Shown: one piece after another, positions 32,636-41,557 of the stretch
Layout: each line of letters opens with the position of its first letter
Numbering within the stretch: the stretch's first letter is position 1
Source: Streptomyces luteolus
GTDB taxonomy: Bacteria; Actinomycetota; Actinomycetes; Streptomycetales; Streptomycetaceae
Direction of reading: 5' to 3'
Assembly (NCBI RefSeq): GCF_029968015.1
Contig: NZ_JASCIS010000002.1
Span: 1-64,000 of the forward strand
DNA length: 64,000 bases
Translations under genes and position numbers: made by a program
Notes under the pieces: generated by a model
Told to the model about the DNA's origin: nothing
Databases searched by the model: none
What the model saw: the letters and a program-made list of their open reading frames with translations, nothing else

Positions 32636-34459
32636 TTGCGCGAGTTCACCTCACCTCCCCTGGCGTCGGCGCCGCCGGTGGGCGGTCTGGCCGATGTCGT
32701 CTTCGACCATGCCCTCGAGGACCCCTTGCGCATCGCCCTGGGACGCAAGGTCGACGGCGAGTGGCGGGACGTCACGTCGGCGGAGTTCCGTGACGAGGTC
32801 CTCGCCCTGGCCAAGGGCCTGCTCGCGCACGGCGTACGCTTCGGCGACCGCGTCGCCATCATGTCCCGTACGCGCTACGAGTGGACGCTCTTCGACTTCG
32901 CCCTGTGGACCATCGGCGCGCAGGTCGTGCCGGTCTACCCGACCTCCTCCGCCGAGCAGGTCTTCTGGATGCTGTACGACGCCGAGGTCTCGGCCTGCGT
33001 CGTGGAGCACGAGGACCACTCGATGACGATCGGCTCGGTCATCGACCGGCTGCCCGCGCTGCGCCGCCTGTGGCAGCTGGACTCGGAGGCGGTCGGTGAA
33101 CTGGTGGCCGCGGGCGAGCACATCGACGACGAGGTGGTGCACCGCCACCGTCGTGCGGTGACGCCCGACTCGGTCGCGACGGTGATCTACACCTCCGGTA
33201 CGACGGGCCGCCCCAAGGGCTGCGTGATCAGCCACGCCAACTTCATGTACGAGGCGGACACCCTGGTCGCCCGCTGGGAGCCGGTCTTCCACTCCAAGCG
33301 CGGCGACGAGGCGACCACGCTGCTCTTCCTGCCGCTCGCGCACGTCTTCGGGCGGATGGTGGAGGTCGCGGCGATCCGCGGCCGGGTCAAGCTGGGCCAC
33401 CAGCCGAACCTGAACGCGGCCGCGCTGCTGCCCGATCTGGCCGCGTTCCGGCCGTCGTTCATCCTGGCCGTGCCGTACATCTTCGAGAAGGTCTTCAACG
33501 CGGCCCGCAGGAAGGCCGAGACGGACGGCAAGCTCGGGCCGTTCGACAAGGCCGTCGAGGTCGCGGTGAAGTACTGGGACGCGATGGAGCACAAGGCGTT
33601 CGGCACCGGGCCGGGCCCCTCGGCGGCGCTGCGGATGCAGCATCAGCTCTTCGAGAAGCTGGTGTACTCCAAGGTCCGCGCGGCCATGGGCGGCCGGGTG
33701 CGGCACGCGATGTCCGGCGGCTCCGGCATGGACCGCAGGCTCGGCCTGTTCTTCGCCGGCGCGGGCGTGCTGATCTTCGAGGGGTACGGGCTCACCGAGT
33801 CGACCGCCGCCGCGACCGCCAACCCGCCGGAGCAGACCCGCTTCGGCACGGTCGGCCGCCCGATCCCCGGCACCACGGTGCACATCGCGGACGACGGCGA
33901 GGTGTGGCTCTACGGCGACCAGGTGTTCCAGGGCTATCTGGGCAACCCGAAGGCCACGGACGAGGCACTGCACGAGGGCTGGCTCGCCACCGGCGACCTG
34001 GGCCACCTCGACGAGGACGGCTATCTGACGATCACCGGCCGCAAGAAGGAGATCATCGTGACCTCCGGCGGCAAGAGCGTCTCGCCCTCGCAACTGGAGG
34101 AGCGGGTACGGGACCATCCGCTGGTCGCGCAGTGCATCGTCGTCGGCAACGACCGGCCGTACATCGCGGCGCTCGTCACCCTGGACAGCGACTCCGTCGA
34201 GCACTGGCTGAACATGCGCGGCAAGCCCAGCCTCAGCCCGGCCGACCTGGTGCGCGACCCGGACCTGGAGACGGAGATCCGGCGCGCGGTGGTCGCCGCC
34301 AACACGCTGGTCTCGCAGGCCGAGTCGATCCGTACGTTCCGGATACTGGCGCACCAGTTCTCCGAGGAGCACGGCCTGCTCACCCCGTCCCTGAAGCTCA
34401 AGCGGAAGGCGATCGAGCAGACCTACGAGGCCGAGGTGGAGGCCCTCTACCGCGCGTGA
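32636..34459 (+). CDS. Long-chain acyl-CoA synthetase-like AMP-dependent ligase
   Basis: I choose the TTG at 32636, which has AAGGAG 5 nt upstream and starts LREFTSPPLA, giving 607 residues; an upstream in-frame ATG at 32537 has no ribosome site. The AMP-binding P-loop is IYTSGTTGRPKGC. The motif FEGYGLTEST and the hinge TGDLGHLDEDGYLTITGRKK, followed by EIIVTSGGKSVSP, match bacterial long-chain acyl-CoA synthetases. It activates fatty acids with ATP and CoA at the membrane. The following branched-chain-type ABC operon has its own operator-rich promoter, so it is probably a separate unit. Confidence 0.92.
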   Translation: MREFTSPPLASAPPVGGLADVVFDHALEDPLRIALGRKVDGEWRDVTSAEFRDEVLALAKGLLAHGVRFGDRVAIMSRTRYEWTLFDFALWTIGAQVVPVYPTSSAEQVFWMLYDAEVSACVVEHEDHSMTIGSVIDRLPALRRLWQLDSEAVGELVAAGEHIDDEVVHRHRRAVTPDSVATVIYTSGTTGRPKGCVISHANFMYEADTLVARWEPVFHSKRGDEATTLLFLPLAHVFGRMVEVAAIRGRVKLGHQPNLNAAALLPDLAAFRPSFILAVPYIFEKVFNAARRKAETDGKLGPFDKAVEVAVKYWDAMEHKAFGTGPGPSAALRMQHQLFEKLVYSKVRAAMGGRVRHAMSGGSGMDRRLGLFFAGAGVLIFEGYGLTESTAAATANPPEQTRFGTVGRPIPGTTVHIADDGEVWLYGDQVFQGYLGNPKATDEALHEGWLATGDLGHLDEDGYLTITGRKKEIIVTSGGKSVSPSQLEERVRDHPLVAQCIVVGNDRPYIAALVTLDSDSVEHWLNMRGKPSLSPADLVRDPDLETEIRRAVVAANTLVSQAESIRTFRILAHQFSEEHGLLTPSLKLKRKAIEQTYEAEVEALYRA

Positions 34460-34536
34460 GCGCCTTCGGCAAGAGGGCCCGGCGGCGGCCGTTACCGCTC
34501 GTGCGTCCCGTCGACAAGAGGGCCCGGCGCCACTTC

Positions 34537-34582
34537 TGACGGTTCATCAATTACCGATGCGTCAGTTATTGACGGTTCATCA
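34537..34582. promoter_or_regulatory. Direct repeat TGACGGTTCATCA with inverted half-sites upstream of the liv genes
   Basis: TGACGGTTCATCA occurs at 34537-34549 and again at 34570-34582, 33 bp apart, or about three helical turns. With the preceding base, CTGACG-GTT-CATCAA is a near-dyad, and GTCA-GTTAT-TGAC lies between the copies. The cluster ends 45 bp before the substrate-binding-protein start. It looks like a cooperative operator; the regulator is not adjacent. Confidence 0.65.
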
Positions 34583-34627
34583 GGTCGGCCACAGAATCTC
34601 CCTCACTTCGACGGAGGGAACCGGCCC

Positions 34628-35893
34628 GTGCCTCGACGCAACCGCATCCGCACCTTCGCCGCCGCGGCCGCCCTGCTGCTCGCCGCCACCGCCACCGCCT
34701 GCAACTCCGCCGCGACCCCTGCCTCCGGCGGGGAGAAGGGCGGTTCGGCGCGCGGGGTGAGCGACGACAGCATCAAGGTCGGCGGCATCGTCTCCATGAC
34801 CACGTCCAGCGGCTACAGCAAGAAGGACACCGACCTCGGCGCCAAGGCCCGCTACGACCGCGCCAACGCCGAGGGCGGCGTGCACGGCCGGACCATCGAC
34901 TACCTGGGCGCGGAGGACGACGGCCAGGACCCCGCCAAGAACCTCGCATCGGCCCGCAAACTCGTCCAGCGGGACAAGGTGTTCGCGGTGTCGCCGATGA
35001 GCTCGGTCGCCTTCTCCGGGGCCGACTTCCTGAACAGGGAGAGGGTGCCGACCTTCGGCTGGGGCACTCTTCCGCAGTTCTGCGGGCCCGAGTACATCTA
35101 CGGCTTCGGCGGCTGCATGGTCCCGATGCCGGGCGGCACCATCACACAGAGCTGGCCCGAGGGCCTCGCCGACGTGATGGGCGGCGCGAAGGGCAAGTCC
35201 GTCGCGATCCTCGCCAACGACAACGACGCCGGCACCTTCGCCATCCGCACCTACAAACAGGGCTTCGCCGCCGCCGGTTTCGACGTGACGTACGCGAAGG
35301 CCGTCGTCCCCGCCGCGTCAGCGCCCAGCGACTGGTCCGCGTACACCAAGGAGATCCTGCGCAGCGACGGCGGGAAGGCGCCGGACGCGGTGGTCTCGGT
35401 GATGCAGACCCCGTACAACATCGGTCTGTTCACGGCGGTCAAGCGCAGCGGCTTCAAGGGCGTGATCACCGATCCCACCGACTACGACCCCGGCCTGCTC
35501 GCCAAGAGCGCCAGCCGTAAGGCGCTCGACGGCGTGCATGTGCTGCTGACCTTCGAGCCGTTCGAGTCGGACAGCGCGCGGATGCAGCAGTTCAAGGCCG
35601 ACATCAGGAAGGCCGCCGGCAAGGACGTGCCGCTCAACATGCACATGATGACCGGCTACATGTCCGCCGACCTGTTCCTCGCAGTCGCCGAGAAGGCCGG
35701 CCGCGACCTCACCACGGCCTCCTTCCAGAAGGCCGCCAAGGGCTTCTCCGACAAGGACACGATGGTCGGCGACCGCGAACTGCCCAAGGGCCAGAAAGAG
35801 TCCTTCGGCTGCGGCGCGCTCGTCCAGCTCAAGAACGGCCGGTACGAGGTGTCCTCGCCGTTCAAGTGCTACGAACCCATCCCCTTCAAGTAG
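34628..35893 (+). CDS. Branched-chain-amino-acid-type ABC transporter substrate-binding lipoprotein
   Basis: The GTG start at 34628 follows GGAGGG. The 421-residue product has a signal peptide and a lipobox ending ATACN. The mature protein is a type I periplasmic-binding fold of the Leu/Ile/Val class, with IKVGGIVSMTTSSGY, VFAVSPMSSVAFSGADFLN and a second lobe starting near GKSVAILANDNDAG. Such proteins bind amino acids, amides or aromatic acids; the ligand is not predictable. It is followed 12 bases later by the permease/ATPase gene. Its promoter carries direct operator-like repeats. Confidence 0.9.
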   Translation: MPRRNRIRTFAAAAALLLAATATACNSAATPASGGEKGGSARGVSDDSIKVGGIVSMTTSSGYSKKDTDLGAKARYDRANAEGGVHGRTIDYLGAEDDGQDPAKNLASARKLVQRDKVFAVSPMSSVAFSGADFLNRERVPTFGWGTLPQFCGPEYIYGFGGCMVPMPGGTITQSWPEGLADVMGGAKGKSVAILANDNDAGTFAIRTYKQGFAAAGFDVTYAKAVVPAASAPSDWSAYTKEILRSDGGKAPDAVVSVMQTPYNIGLFTAVKRSGFKGVITDPTDYDPGLLAKSASRKALDGVHVLLTFEPFESDSARMQQFKADIRKAAGKDVPLNMHMMTGYMSADLFLAVAEKAGRDLTTASFQKAAKGFSDKDTMVGDRELPKGQKESFGCGALVQLKNGRYEVSSPFKCYEPIPFK

Positions 35894-35905
35894 GGGCGGC
35901 CCGCC

Positions 35906-38728
35906 ATGGCTGACCTTCTCGGCTTCGTCCTCAGCGGCCTCGTCTCGGGTGCGCTGTACGCGCTGCTCGCCACCGGGCTGGTGCTCTCCTACTCGGCCTC
36001 CGGGCTCTTCAACTTCGCCCATGGCGCGACCGCCTACCTCTGCGCGCTCGCCTTCCACGAACTGCACTCCGGCTTCGGCTGGCCTACCGTGCCGACCGCG
36101 CTGCTGCTCGTCTGCGTGATCGCGCCAGGGCTCGGCTGGGCCCTTGACCGGCTGATGTTCCGCAAGCTGGCGCGAGTCGGCGAGACGGCTCAGATCGTCG
36201 CCACCATCGGCCTCCTTGTGGCGCTGCCCGCGCTCGGCCTGTGGATCGTCGAGGTCCTGGAGCAGGCGGGTGCGCCGGTGAAACCCGCCGAGAACCAGTT
36301 CGGACTGCCCGGCGTCGGGCCGAGCCCCGCCGTGTCCTGGCAGCTGATGGACGGCGTCGGCGTCGACTCGGACCAGCTGATCACCTGGGTGACGACGGCC
36401 GTGGTCGCCGCGGGCCTGTGGCTGCTGCTCCGGCACACCCCGCTCGGCCTGCGGCTGCGCGCCGTCGTCGACAACCGTTCCCTGGTCGAGCTGCGCGGCA
36501 TGAGCGCCGACCGGCTGTCGTCGGTGGCGTGGATGCTGTCGTCGGCGCTCGCGGGCCTGGCGGGCGTGCTCGCCACTCCGCTCCTCGGCCTGTCCGCCCA
36601 CGACTTCACCCTGTTCCTCTTCGTCTCCGCGACCGCCGCCGTACTCGGCCGCTTCGCCTCGATCCCGCTGGCGTTCGCGGGCGGCCTGGCCCTCGGGGTG
36701 CTGCAGAACCTCGTGGCCGGGTACGCCTCGTTCGCCGACGACCTCACCGGCTTCCGTACGGCCGTACCGTTCCTGATCCTCTTCGGCGGGCTGCTGATGA
36801 TGGCGCGGCGGCAGCGCACCGCGGGCACCGCCGCCGTGGACGCGCCGCCGCTCGACTACCTCGCGGGCAGCTCGTGGACCCGGCGCTGGGGGCCGTGGGC
36901 GGCGGGCGCGGCGCTGCTCGCGATCGCCTTCTACACGGTCACGACCCCGTTCTGGAGCGGCATCCTCGCCCAGGGCCTGGCAGTCTCGCTCGTCTTACTC
37001 TCCTTCACCGTGGTCACGGGACTCGGCGCGATGGTCTCCCTGGCACAGGCCACCTTCGTCACGGGCGCGGCCCTGGTCGCCGGGCTCCTGATGAGCCGGG
37101 GCTGGCCGTTCCTCGGCGCGGCGCTCGTCGGCACCTGCGCGGCCGCGCTGCTCGGCGCCGTGGTCGCGCTGCCCGCGCTGCGCCTCGGCGGCCGCTCCCT
37201 CGCCCTCGCGACACTCGCGCTCGCCTTCCTCGCCGACCAAGTCCTGTTCCAGACCGGCTGGTTGAGGAACGGCGACACGGGCTGGGAGATACCCCGGCCC
37301 GTCTTCGGCCCCATCGATCTGGGCGACGACCGGGCGATGGGCGTGGCCCTGCTCGTCCTCGTCACGGCGGTCGTGGCGGCCCTCAGCGCGCTGCGCAACT
37401 CTCCGACGGGCCGCGCGATGCTCGCCGTACGCTCCGCACCGGCCGCGGCGATGGCCTCCGGCGTCTCCGTGGTCCGTACGAAACTGCTCCTGTTCACGCT
37501 GTCCGCGGGGCTGGCCGGTTTCGGCGGGGTCATGTACGCCTCGTACAACACCCGTATCACCGCGACCGACTTCACCGCGATGACGGGCCTGATCTGGCTC
37601 GCGGTGGTCGTCGCGGCGGGTGTGCGGAGGCCGCAGTTCGCGGTGGTGGCGGGGCTGGTGTTCGCCCTCATGCCCCACCTGATCGCGGACTATGTGACGG
37701 AGTCGGTGCACCTGCCGGTGATCCTGTTCGGGTTGGCGGGGTTGGCGTTGGCGAATGACCCTGACGGGTATGCGGCGGCGGTGTCGGTACGGCGGTACAG
37801 GCGGCGCCGGGCTTCTTCCCCCACCCCGCCCCTTCCCGAAAGCCTGCGGCGCCGTCGTGGCTGGTCGCGCAGTTCCCCGCGCCCCTATCGGGGCACGGAT
37901 GCCGAGCCAAATTCAGCCCCTCCGGCGTTTGAGGAGCGGGGTCCGGGGCGGAGCCCCGAAGCGCCGCAGGCTTTCGGGAAGGGGCGGGGAGGGGAGAAAG
38001 ACGCCCTCGCCCTCCACGGCATCCACGCCGGATACGACACCGCAGCCGTACTCCACGGAGTGCACCTCACCGTAAGAGCAGGCGAGATCCTCGCCCTCCT
38101 CGGCCCCAACGGCGCGGGCAAAACCACCACTTGCCGAGTAGCGGCCGGAATCCTCACGCCCCGCACCGGCCAGGTGCTGGCCGACGGCCGCGACGTCACC
38201 CGCACCGGCCCCGTCCCCCGCTCCCGCGCAGGCACCCTCCTCGCCCCCGAAGGCCGCGGCATCTTCCCGGCCCTCACCATCGACGAGAACCTCGCCCTGC
38301 ACCTGCCGGACCGCACCGACCGCGACGCGGTGTACGAACGCTTCCCCGCGCTCGCCGCCCGCCGCACCGTCAGCGCCGGCTCGCTCTCCGGCGGCGAGCA
38401 GCAACTCCTCGCCCTCGCCCCGCTGTTGCAGCGCCCGCCGAAGGTGCTGATCGCCGACGAACCGTCCCTCGGGCTCGCGCCGCGCGTCGTCGACGAGGTG
38501 TTCCGGCTGCTTGCCGAACTCCGGGACGCGGGCACGGCGTTGCTGCTCGTCGAGGAGAAGGCCGCCGAGATCCTGGGCGTCGCGGACCGGGTCGCCTACC
38601 TGTCCCAGGGCCGCGTCTCGTGGTGCGGCCCGCGCGCGGAGGTCGAGGCGGACCGGCTGACGGAGGCGTACCTCGGCATCGCGGCGGACGACCCGCACGC
38701 GACACGTACGGAGGTGAGCGGGCCATGA
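35906..38728 (+). CDS. LivH-LivM-LivF fusion: two ABC permease domains joined to an ATPase
   Basis: This 940-residue polypeptide joins three normally separate subunits. A LivH-like permease (about 1-300) is followed by a LivM-like permease (about 320-635). A linker (about 640-695) is encoded by a palindromic interspersed repeat. A LivF-like ATPase (about 698-940) has Walker A LLGPNGAGKTT near residue 735, signature SLSGGEQQLLALA and LIADEPSLGLAPR. I see no plausible internal start just before the ATPase, so LivF is probably made only as a fusion. Codon 364 (36995-36997) is TTA, which in Streptomyces needs the bldA tRNA, so translation may be limited to differentiating cultures. The stop overlaps the LivG start as ATGA. 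Confidence 0.88.
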   Translation: MADLLGFVLSGLVSGALYALLATGLVLSYSASGLFNFAHGATAYLCALAFHELHSGFGWPTVPTALLLVCVIAPGLGWALDRLMFRKLARVGETAQIVATIGLLVALPALGLWIVEVLEQAGAPVKPAENQFGLPGVGPSPAVSWQLMDGVGVDSDQLITWVTTAVVAAGLWLLLRHTPLGLRLRAVVDNRSLVELRGMSADRLSSVAWMLSSALAGLAGVLATPLLGLSAHDFTLFLFVSATAAVLGRFASIPLAFAGGLALGVLQNLVAGYASFADDLTGFRTAVPFLILFGGLLMMARRQRTAGTAAVDAPPLDYLAGSSWTRRWGPWAAGAALLAIAFYTVTTPFWSGILAQGLAVSLVLLSFTVVTGLGAMVSLAQATFVTGAALVAGLLMSRGWPFLGAALVGTCAAALLGAVVALPALRLGGRSLALATLALAFLADQVLFQTGWLRNGDTGWEIPRPVFGPIDLGDDRAMGVALLVLVTAVVAALSALRNSPTGRAMLAVRSAPAAAMASGVSVVRTKLLLFTLSAGLAGFGGVMYASYNTRITATDFTAMTGLIWLAVVVAAGVRRPQFAVVAGLVFALMPHLIADYVTESVHLPVILFGLAGLALANDPDGYAAAVSVRRYRRRRASSPTPPLPESLRRRRGWSRSSPRPYRGTDAEPNSAPPAFEERGPGRSPEAPQAFGKGRGGEKDALALHGIHAGYDTAAVLHGVHLTVRAGEILALLGPNGAGKTTTCRVAAGILTPRTGQVLADGRDVTRTGPVPRSRAGTLLAPEGRGIFPALTIDENLALHLPDRTDRDAVYERFPALAARRTVSAGSLSGGEQQLLALAPLLQRPPKVLIADEPSLGLAPRVVDEVFRLLAELRDAGTALLLVEEKAAEILGVADRVAYLSQGRVSWCGPRAEVEADRLTEAYLGIAADDPHATRTEVSGP
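36995..36997 (+). other. TTA leucine codon (bldA-dependent) in the LivHMF gene
   Basis: The codon is in frame (codon 364, within SLVLLSF). I found no other in-frame TTA on reading the rest of the window. In Streptomyces, TTA is decoded efficiently only when the bldA tRNA is mature. Confidence 0.85.
37824..37989. repeat. Palindromic interspersed repeat copy 4, in frame at the LivM-LivF junction
   Basis: The outer arms at 37824-37851 and 37962-37989 are perfect 28-bp inverse complements (CCCCGCCCCTTCCCGAAAGC and onward). Inside lie the shared modules GTCGCGCAGTTCCCCGCGCC and CCCCTCCGGCGTTTGAGGAG. The element is read through in frame, giving an Arg- and Pro-rich linker. Confidence 0.95.
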
Positions 38729-39501
38729 CCCGTCACGTGCTCGAAGCGACCGGGATCGACGTCCGGTTCGGCGGTGTACGCGCCCTGCGGGACGCGAGGA
38801 TCGCGGTGCGCCCCGGCGAGGTCTGCGGCCTGATCGGTCCCAACGGGGCCGGGAAGACCACCCTGTTCGACGTCGTCTCGGGCATCCGCCTCCCGGACTC
38901 CGGCCGGGTCCTGCTCGACGGGGCGGACGTCACCCGGCGCTCCCCGGTCTGGCGGGCCCGGCACGGCATGCGGCGTACGTTCCAGCGTCAGCAGCTCTTC
39001 GGCCAGCTGACCGTCGCCGACAATCTGCTCGTCGCCCAGGAGTGGCGCGGCGGCGGGGGCGGGCTCGTGGCCGACGCGGTCGGTGCGCCCGGCCGCCGCA
39101 GGCGTGAACGGGCCCGCCGCGCAGAGGCGTCGGAGGTGCTCAGGGAGTGCGGGCTCGACGACCTGGCGGACCGGCACGCGGGGGCCCTGCCGGTCGGCCG
39201 CGCCCGCATGGTCGAGCTGGCGCGGGCGCTCGCCGACCCGCCCCGGGTGCTGCTTCTGGACGAGCCGGCGTCCGGGATGACGGCCGCGGAACGTGCCCAG
39301 TTGGCCGCCGTCGTACGGCATCTCGCGGACGAGCGGGGCTGTGCGGTGCTGCTCGTCGAGCACAATGTGGCGTTCGTGATGGAGCTCTGCGCCCGTGTCG
39401 TCGTCCTGGACCTCGGCGCGGTCCTCGCGGAGGGCACCCCGGCCGAGGTGCGCGCCGACCCGAGGGTGCGGGAGGCGTATCTCGGCCTCCCGGCGCGGTG
39501 A
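38725..39501 (+). CDS. Branched-chain-amino-acid-type ABC transporter ATPase (LivG)
   Basis: The ATG overlaps the fusion gene stop (ATGA); the product is 258 residues. Walker A is LIGPNGAGKTTLF, Walker B is VLLLDEPASGMT, and LLVEHNVAFVMELC is the switch region. The signature motif is unusual: ALPVGRARMVELARAL replaces the LSYGQQR of normal LivG proteins. A 10-residue Gly/Arg-rich insertion follows LVAQEWRGGGGG. With the fused LivHMF and the binding protein it completes a five-component importer, in which the two ATPases pair as a heterodimer. Confidence 0.9.
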   Translation: MTRHVLEATGIDVRFGGVRALRDARIAVRPGEVCGLIGPNGAGKTTLFDVVSGIRLPDSGRVLLDGADVTRRSPVWRARHGMRRTFQRQQLFGQLTVADNLLVAQEWRGGGGGLVADAVGAPGRRRRERARRAEASEVLRECGLDDLADRHAGALPVGRARMVELARALADPPRVLLLDEPASGMTAAERAQLAAVVRHLADERGCAVLLVEHNVAFVMELCARVVVLDLGAVLAEGTPAEVRADPRVREAYLGLPAR

Positions 39502-39594
39502 ACGTGTCGTGAACGAGACGGCGAACGGGAATGCGCGGTACGGCGTGATCGTTGACGATGTAAGTACCACCCACCACCGAAGGATCGAGAGCTC

Positions 39595-40428
39595 GTGAGC
39601 AAGGTCCCCACCATCACCCTCAACAACGGCGTCGCCATGCCGCAGCTCGGCTTCGGCGTCTGGCAGGTGCCGGACGAGGAGGCGGAGCGCGCGGTCGGCA
39701 CCGCCCTGGAGGCCGGGTACCGCAGCATCGACACCGCCGCCGTGTACGGCAACGAGGAGGGCACCGGCCGGGCCCTCGCCTCCTCGGGCATCGCGCGCGA
39801 CGAGCTGTTCGTCACCACCAAGCTGTGGAACGCCGACCAGGGCTACGACTCGACGCTGCGCGCCTTCGACACCTCCCTTGCCAAGCTCGGCCTGGACCAC
39901 GTCGACCTGTACCTGATCCACTGGCCGCTGCCCGACCGGGGCACGTTCGTCGACACGTACAAGGCCTTCGAGAAGATCTACGCCGACGGCCGCGCGGAGG
40001 CCATCGGCGTGTCGAACTTCCTGCCGGAGCACCTGGAGCGGCTGCTCGACGAGACGTCGGTCGTGCCCGTGCTCAACCAGATCGAGCTGCACCCGCAGCT
40101 GCAGCAGGCCGAGTCCCGCGCGGCCCACGCGCGCCACGAGATCGCGACCGAGGCCTGGTCGCCGCTCGGCCAGGGCAAGGGCCTGCTCGAGGTGCCGACG
40201 ATCGTCGCGATCGCGCGGAAGCACGGCCGCACCCCGGCCCAGATCGTGCTGCGCTGGCACCTCCAGCTGGGCAACGTCGTGATCCCGAAGTCCGTGACCC
40301 CGTCCCGGATCAAGGAGAACCTCGACGTGTTCGGCTTCGAGCTCGACGGCGAGGACCTGACGGCGATCGCGGCGCTCGACGAGGGCAAGCGCCTGGGCCC
40401 GGACCCGGCGACGTTCGACGTGGTCTGA
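39595..40428 (+). CDS. Aldo/keto reductase
   Basis: The GTG start at 39595 gives 277 residues. The barrel has the catalytic tetrad of the family: Asp in YRSIDTAAVYGNE, the Tyr in the same segment, Lys in VTTKLWNAD and His in DLYLIHWPLP. NADPH-binding residues are in IPKSVTPSRIKEN. It resembles bacterial 2,5-diketo-gluconate-reductase-type enzymes, which reduce a broad range of aldehydes and ketones. It is preceded by its own 93-bp gap and followed by a strong hairpin, so it is probably monocistronic. Confidence 0.93.
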   Translation: MSKVPTITLNNGVAMPQLGFGVWQVPDEEAERAVGTALEAGYRSIDTAAVYGNEEGTGRALASSGIARDELFVTTKLWNADQGYDSTLRAFDTSLAKLGLDHVDLYLIHWPLPDRGTFVDTYKAFEKIYADGRAEAIGVSNFLPEHLERLLDETSVVPVLNQIELHPQLQQAESRAAHARHEIATEAWSPLGQGKGLLEVPTIVAIARKHGRTPAQIVLRWHLQLGNVVIPKSVTPSRIKENLDVFGFELDGEDLTAIAALDEGKRLGPDPATFDVV

Positions 40429-40443
40429 GCCGCCTCAGGCATG

Positions 40444-40488
40444 CGGCGGAGCCGCCGTCCGGAACACCTCCGGGCGGCGGCTCCGCCG
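40444..40488. terminator. Bidirectional terminator hairpin between the aldo/keto reductase and a methyltransferase
   Basis: CGGCGGAGCCGCCG (40444-40457) and CGGCGGCTCCGCCG (40475-40488) are perfect 14-bp inverse complements around a 17-nt loop. They lie between two convergent genes, 15 bp from each stop. Confidence 0.85.
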
Positions 40489-40502
40489 TTCCCGTACGTG
40501 GC

Positions 40503-41360
40503 TCAGGCGCCCTTCCGCCCCAGATACACGGTCTGCGCGGCAAGGAGGAACACATCGGGCCGGTGGTCAAGGCCCGCCTCGTCGTCCGGGTCGAGGAGCC
40601 GGTCGAGGGTGGCGGCATCGTCCGCGTCGAGCCCCTCGCGCAGGCCGCCGCTCAGCCGCCCGAAGAGGTCGGCGACGTGCGCGCGGACAGTGGGGGACGC
40701 GGGGGCGGGCAGGTCGAGCAGATGGGTGCGCGTCTCCGCGTGCGTGAGTCCGGCCGCTGTGAGCAGGGCGCCCCAGTCCTCGGCCTCGTCCTTGACGTCC
40801 GGCAGCGCGGCGCGCATCTCGTTGAACCGGTCCTCCTGGGCCACGTCGAGGCGGGCCTGCAGTCCGGGCCTGCCGATGCCGATGTCCCGGGGCAGGCAGC
40901 GCGCCGGAAGCCCGCCCTCCAGGAGGACGAGGGTGCCGCCCGGCGCGAGCCGGCGGGCGAACTCGGTGAGCGCGGCGCGCTGGTCGCCGAGGTGGTGCAG
41001 GGCGAGGCCGAGCCAGACCACGTCCGCCTCGCCGACGTCCGCGAGGCCGTCCGGCAGGTCGGCGAGGTGTGTCCGCACCCGGTCGGCGACCCCGGCGCGC
41101 TCGGCGCGCCGCGCGGTCAGGTCGAGCAGGGCCTGTGTGCCGTCGACGGCGACGACCTCGGCGTCCGGGAAGGCCTCGGCGAGCGCGCAGGCGATGACGC
41201 CGGGGCCGCTGCCCGCGTCCACGATCCGGCGCGGTCGCGGCTGTGCGGCGCGCAGCTGCTCGATGATCCGCGCGGTCATCGGCGCGTACGCCTCGGCCCG
41301 CCGCGTCAGGCTCGCGCCCAGCTGTTCCCAGTCGACGTCGCCGTGTTGGTGATTGCCCAT
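40503..41360 (-). CDS. SAM-dependent methyltransferase
   Basis: The 285-residue product starts from an ATG with GAGGGG at 8-nt spacing. SAM-binding motif I is RRIVDAGSGPGVIACALAEA, motif II EVVAVDGTQALLD, and the loop ADVVWLGLALHHL is typical of small-molecule methyltransferases. The substrate is unknown. It converges with the aldo/keto reductase gene. The upstream gap to the pterin dehydratase gene holds an interspersed repeat. Confidence 0.88.
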   Translation of the reverse strand: MGNHQHGDVDWEQLGASLTRRAEAYAPMTARIIEQLRAAQPRPRRIVDAGSGPGVIACALAEAFPDAEVVAVDGTQALLDLTARRAERAGVADRVRTHLADLPDGLADVGEADVVWLGLALHHLGDQRAALTEFARRLAPGGTLVLLEGGLPARCLPRDIGIGRPGLQARLDVAQEDRFNEMRAALPDVKDEAEDWGALLTAAGLTHAETRTHLLDLPAPASPTVRAHVADLFGRLSGGLREGLDADDAATLDRLLDPDDEAGLDHRPDVFLLAAQTVYLGRKGA

Positions 41361-41440
41361 GGTGGTCGCCCCTCATGTCGTACGTGTACGGGGGCAGCGT
41401 GCGCGCACGCATGCAGGTCGGGCAAACCTCGTTGCGGTTC

Positions 41441-41554
41441 CAGCAAGCCGGGGCTCCGCCCCAGACCCCCGCTCCGTCGTTTGGCTGCCGCGCCATCGTG
41501 GCCGGTCGCGCAGTTCCCCGCGCCCCTGTCGGGGCACGAGGCGGGGAGGGGAAA
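41441..41554. repeat. Palindromic interspersed repeat copy 5, after the pterin dehydratase gene
   Basis: A shortened copy contains GGGGCTCCGCCCC, GGTCGCGCAGTTCCCCGCGC, CCCTGTCGGGGC and the terminal GCGGGGAGGGGAAAAGC. It lacks the CCGGCGTTTGAGGAG module. It ends 4 bp before the dehydratase stop codon, so it lies in the 3' region of that gene and upstream of the methyltransferase. Confidence 0.85.
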
Positions 41555-41557
41555 AGC

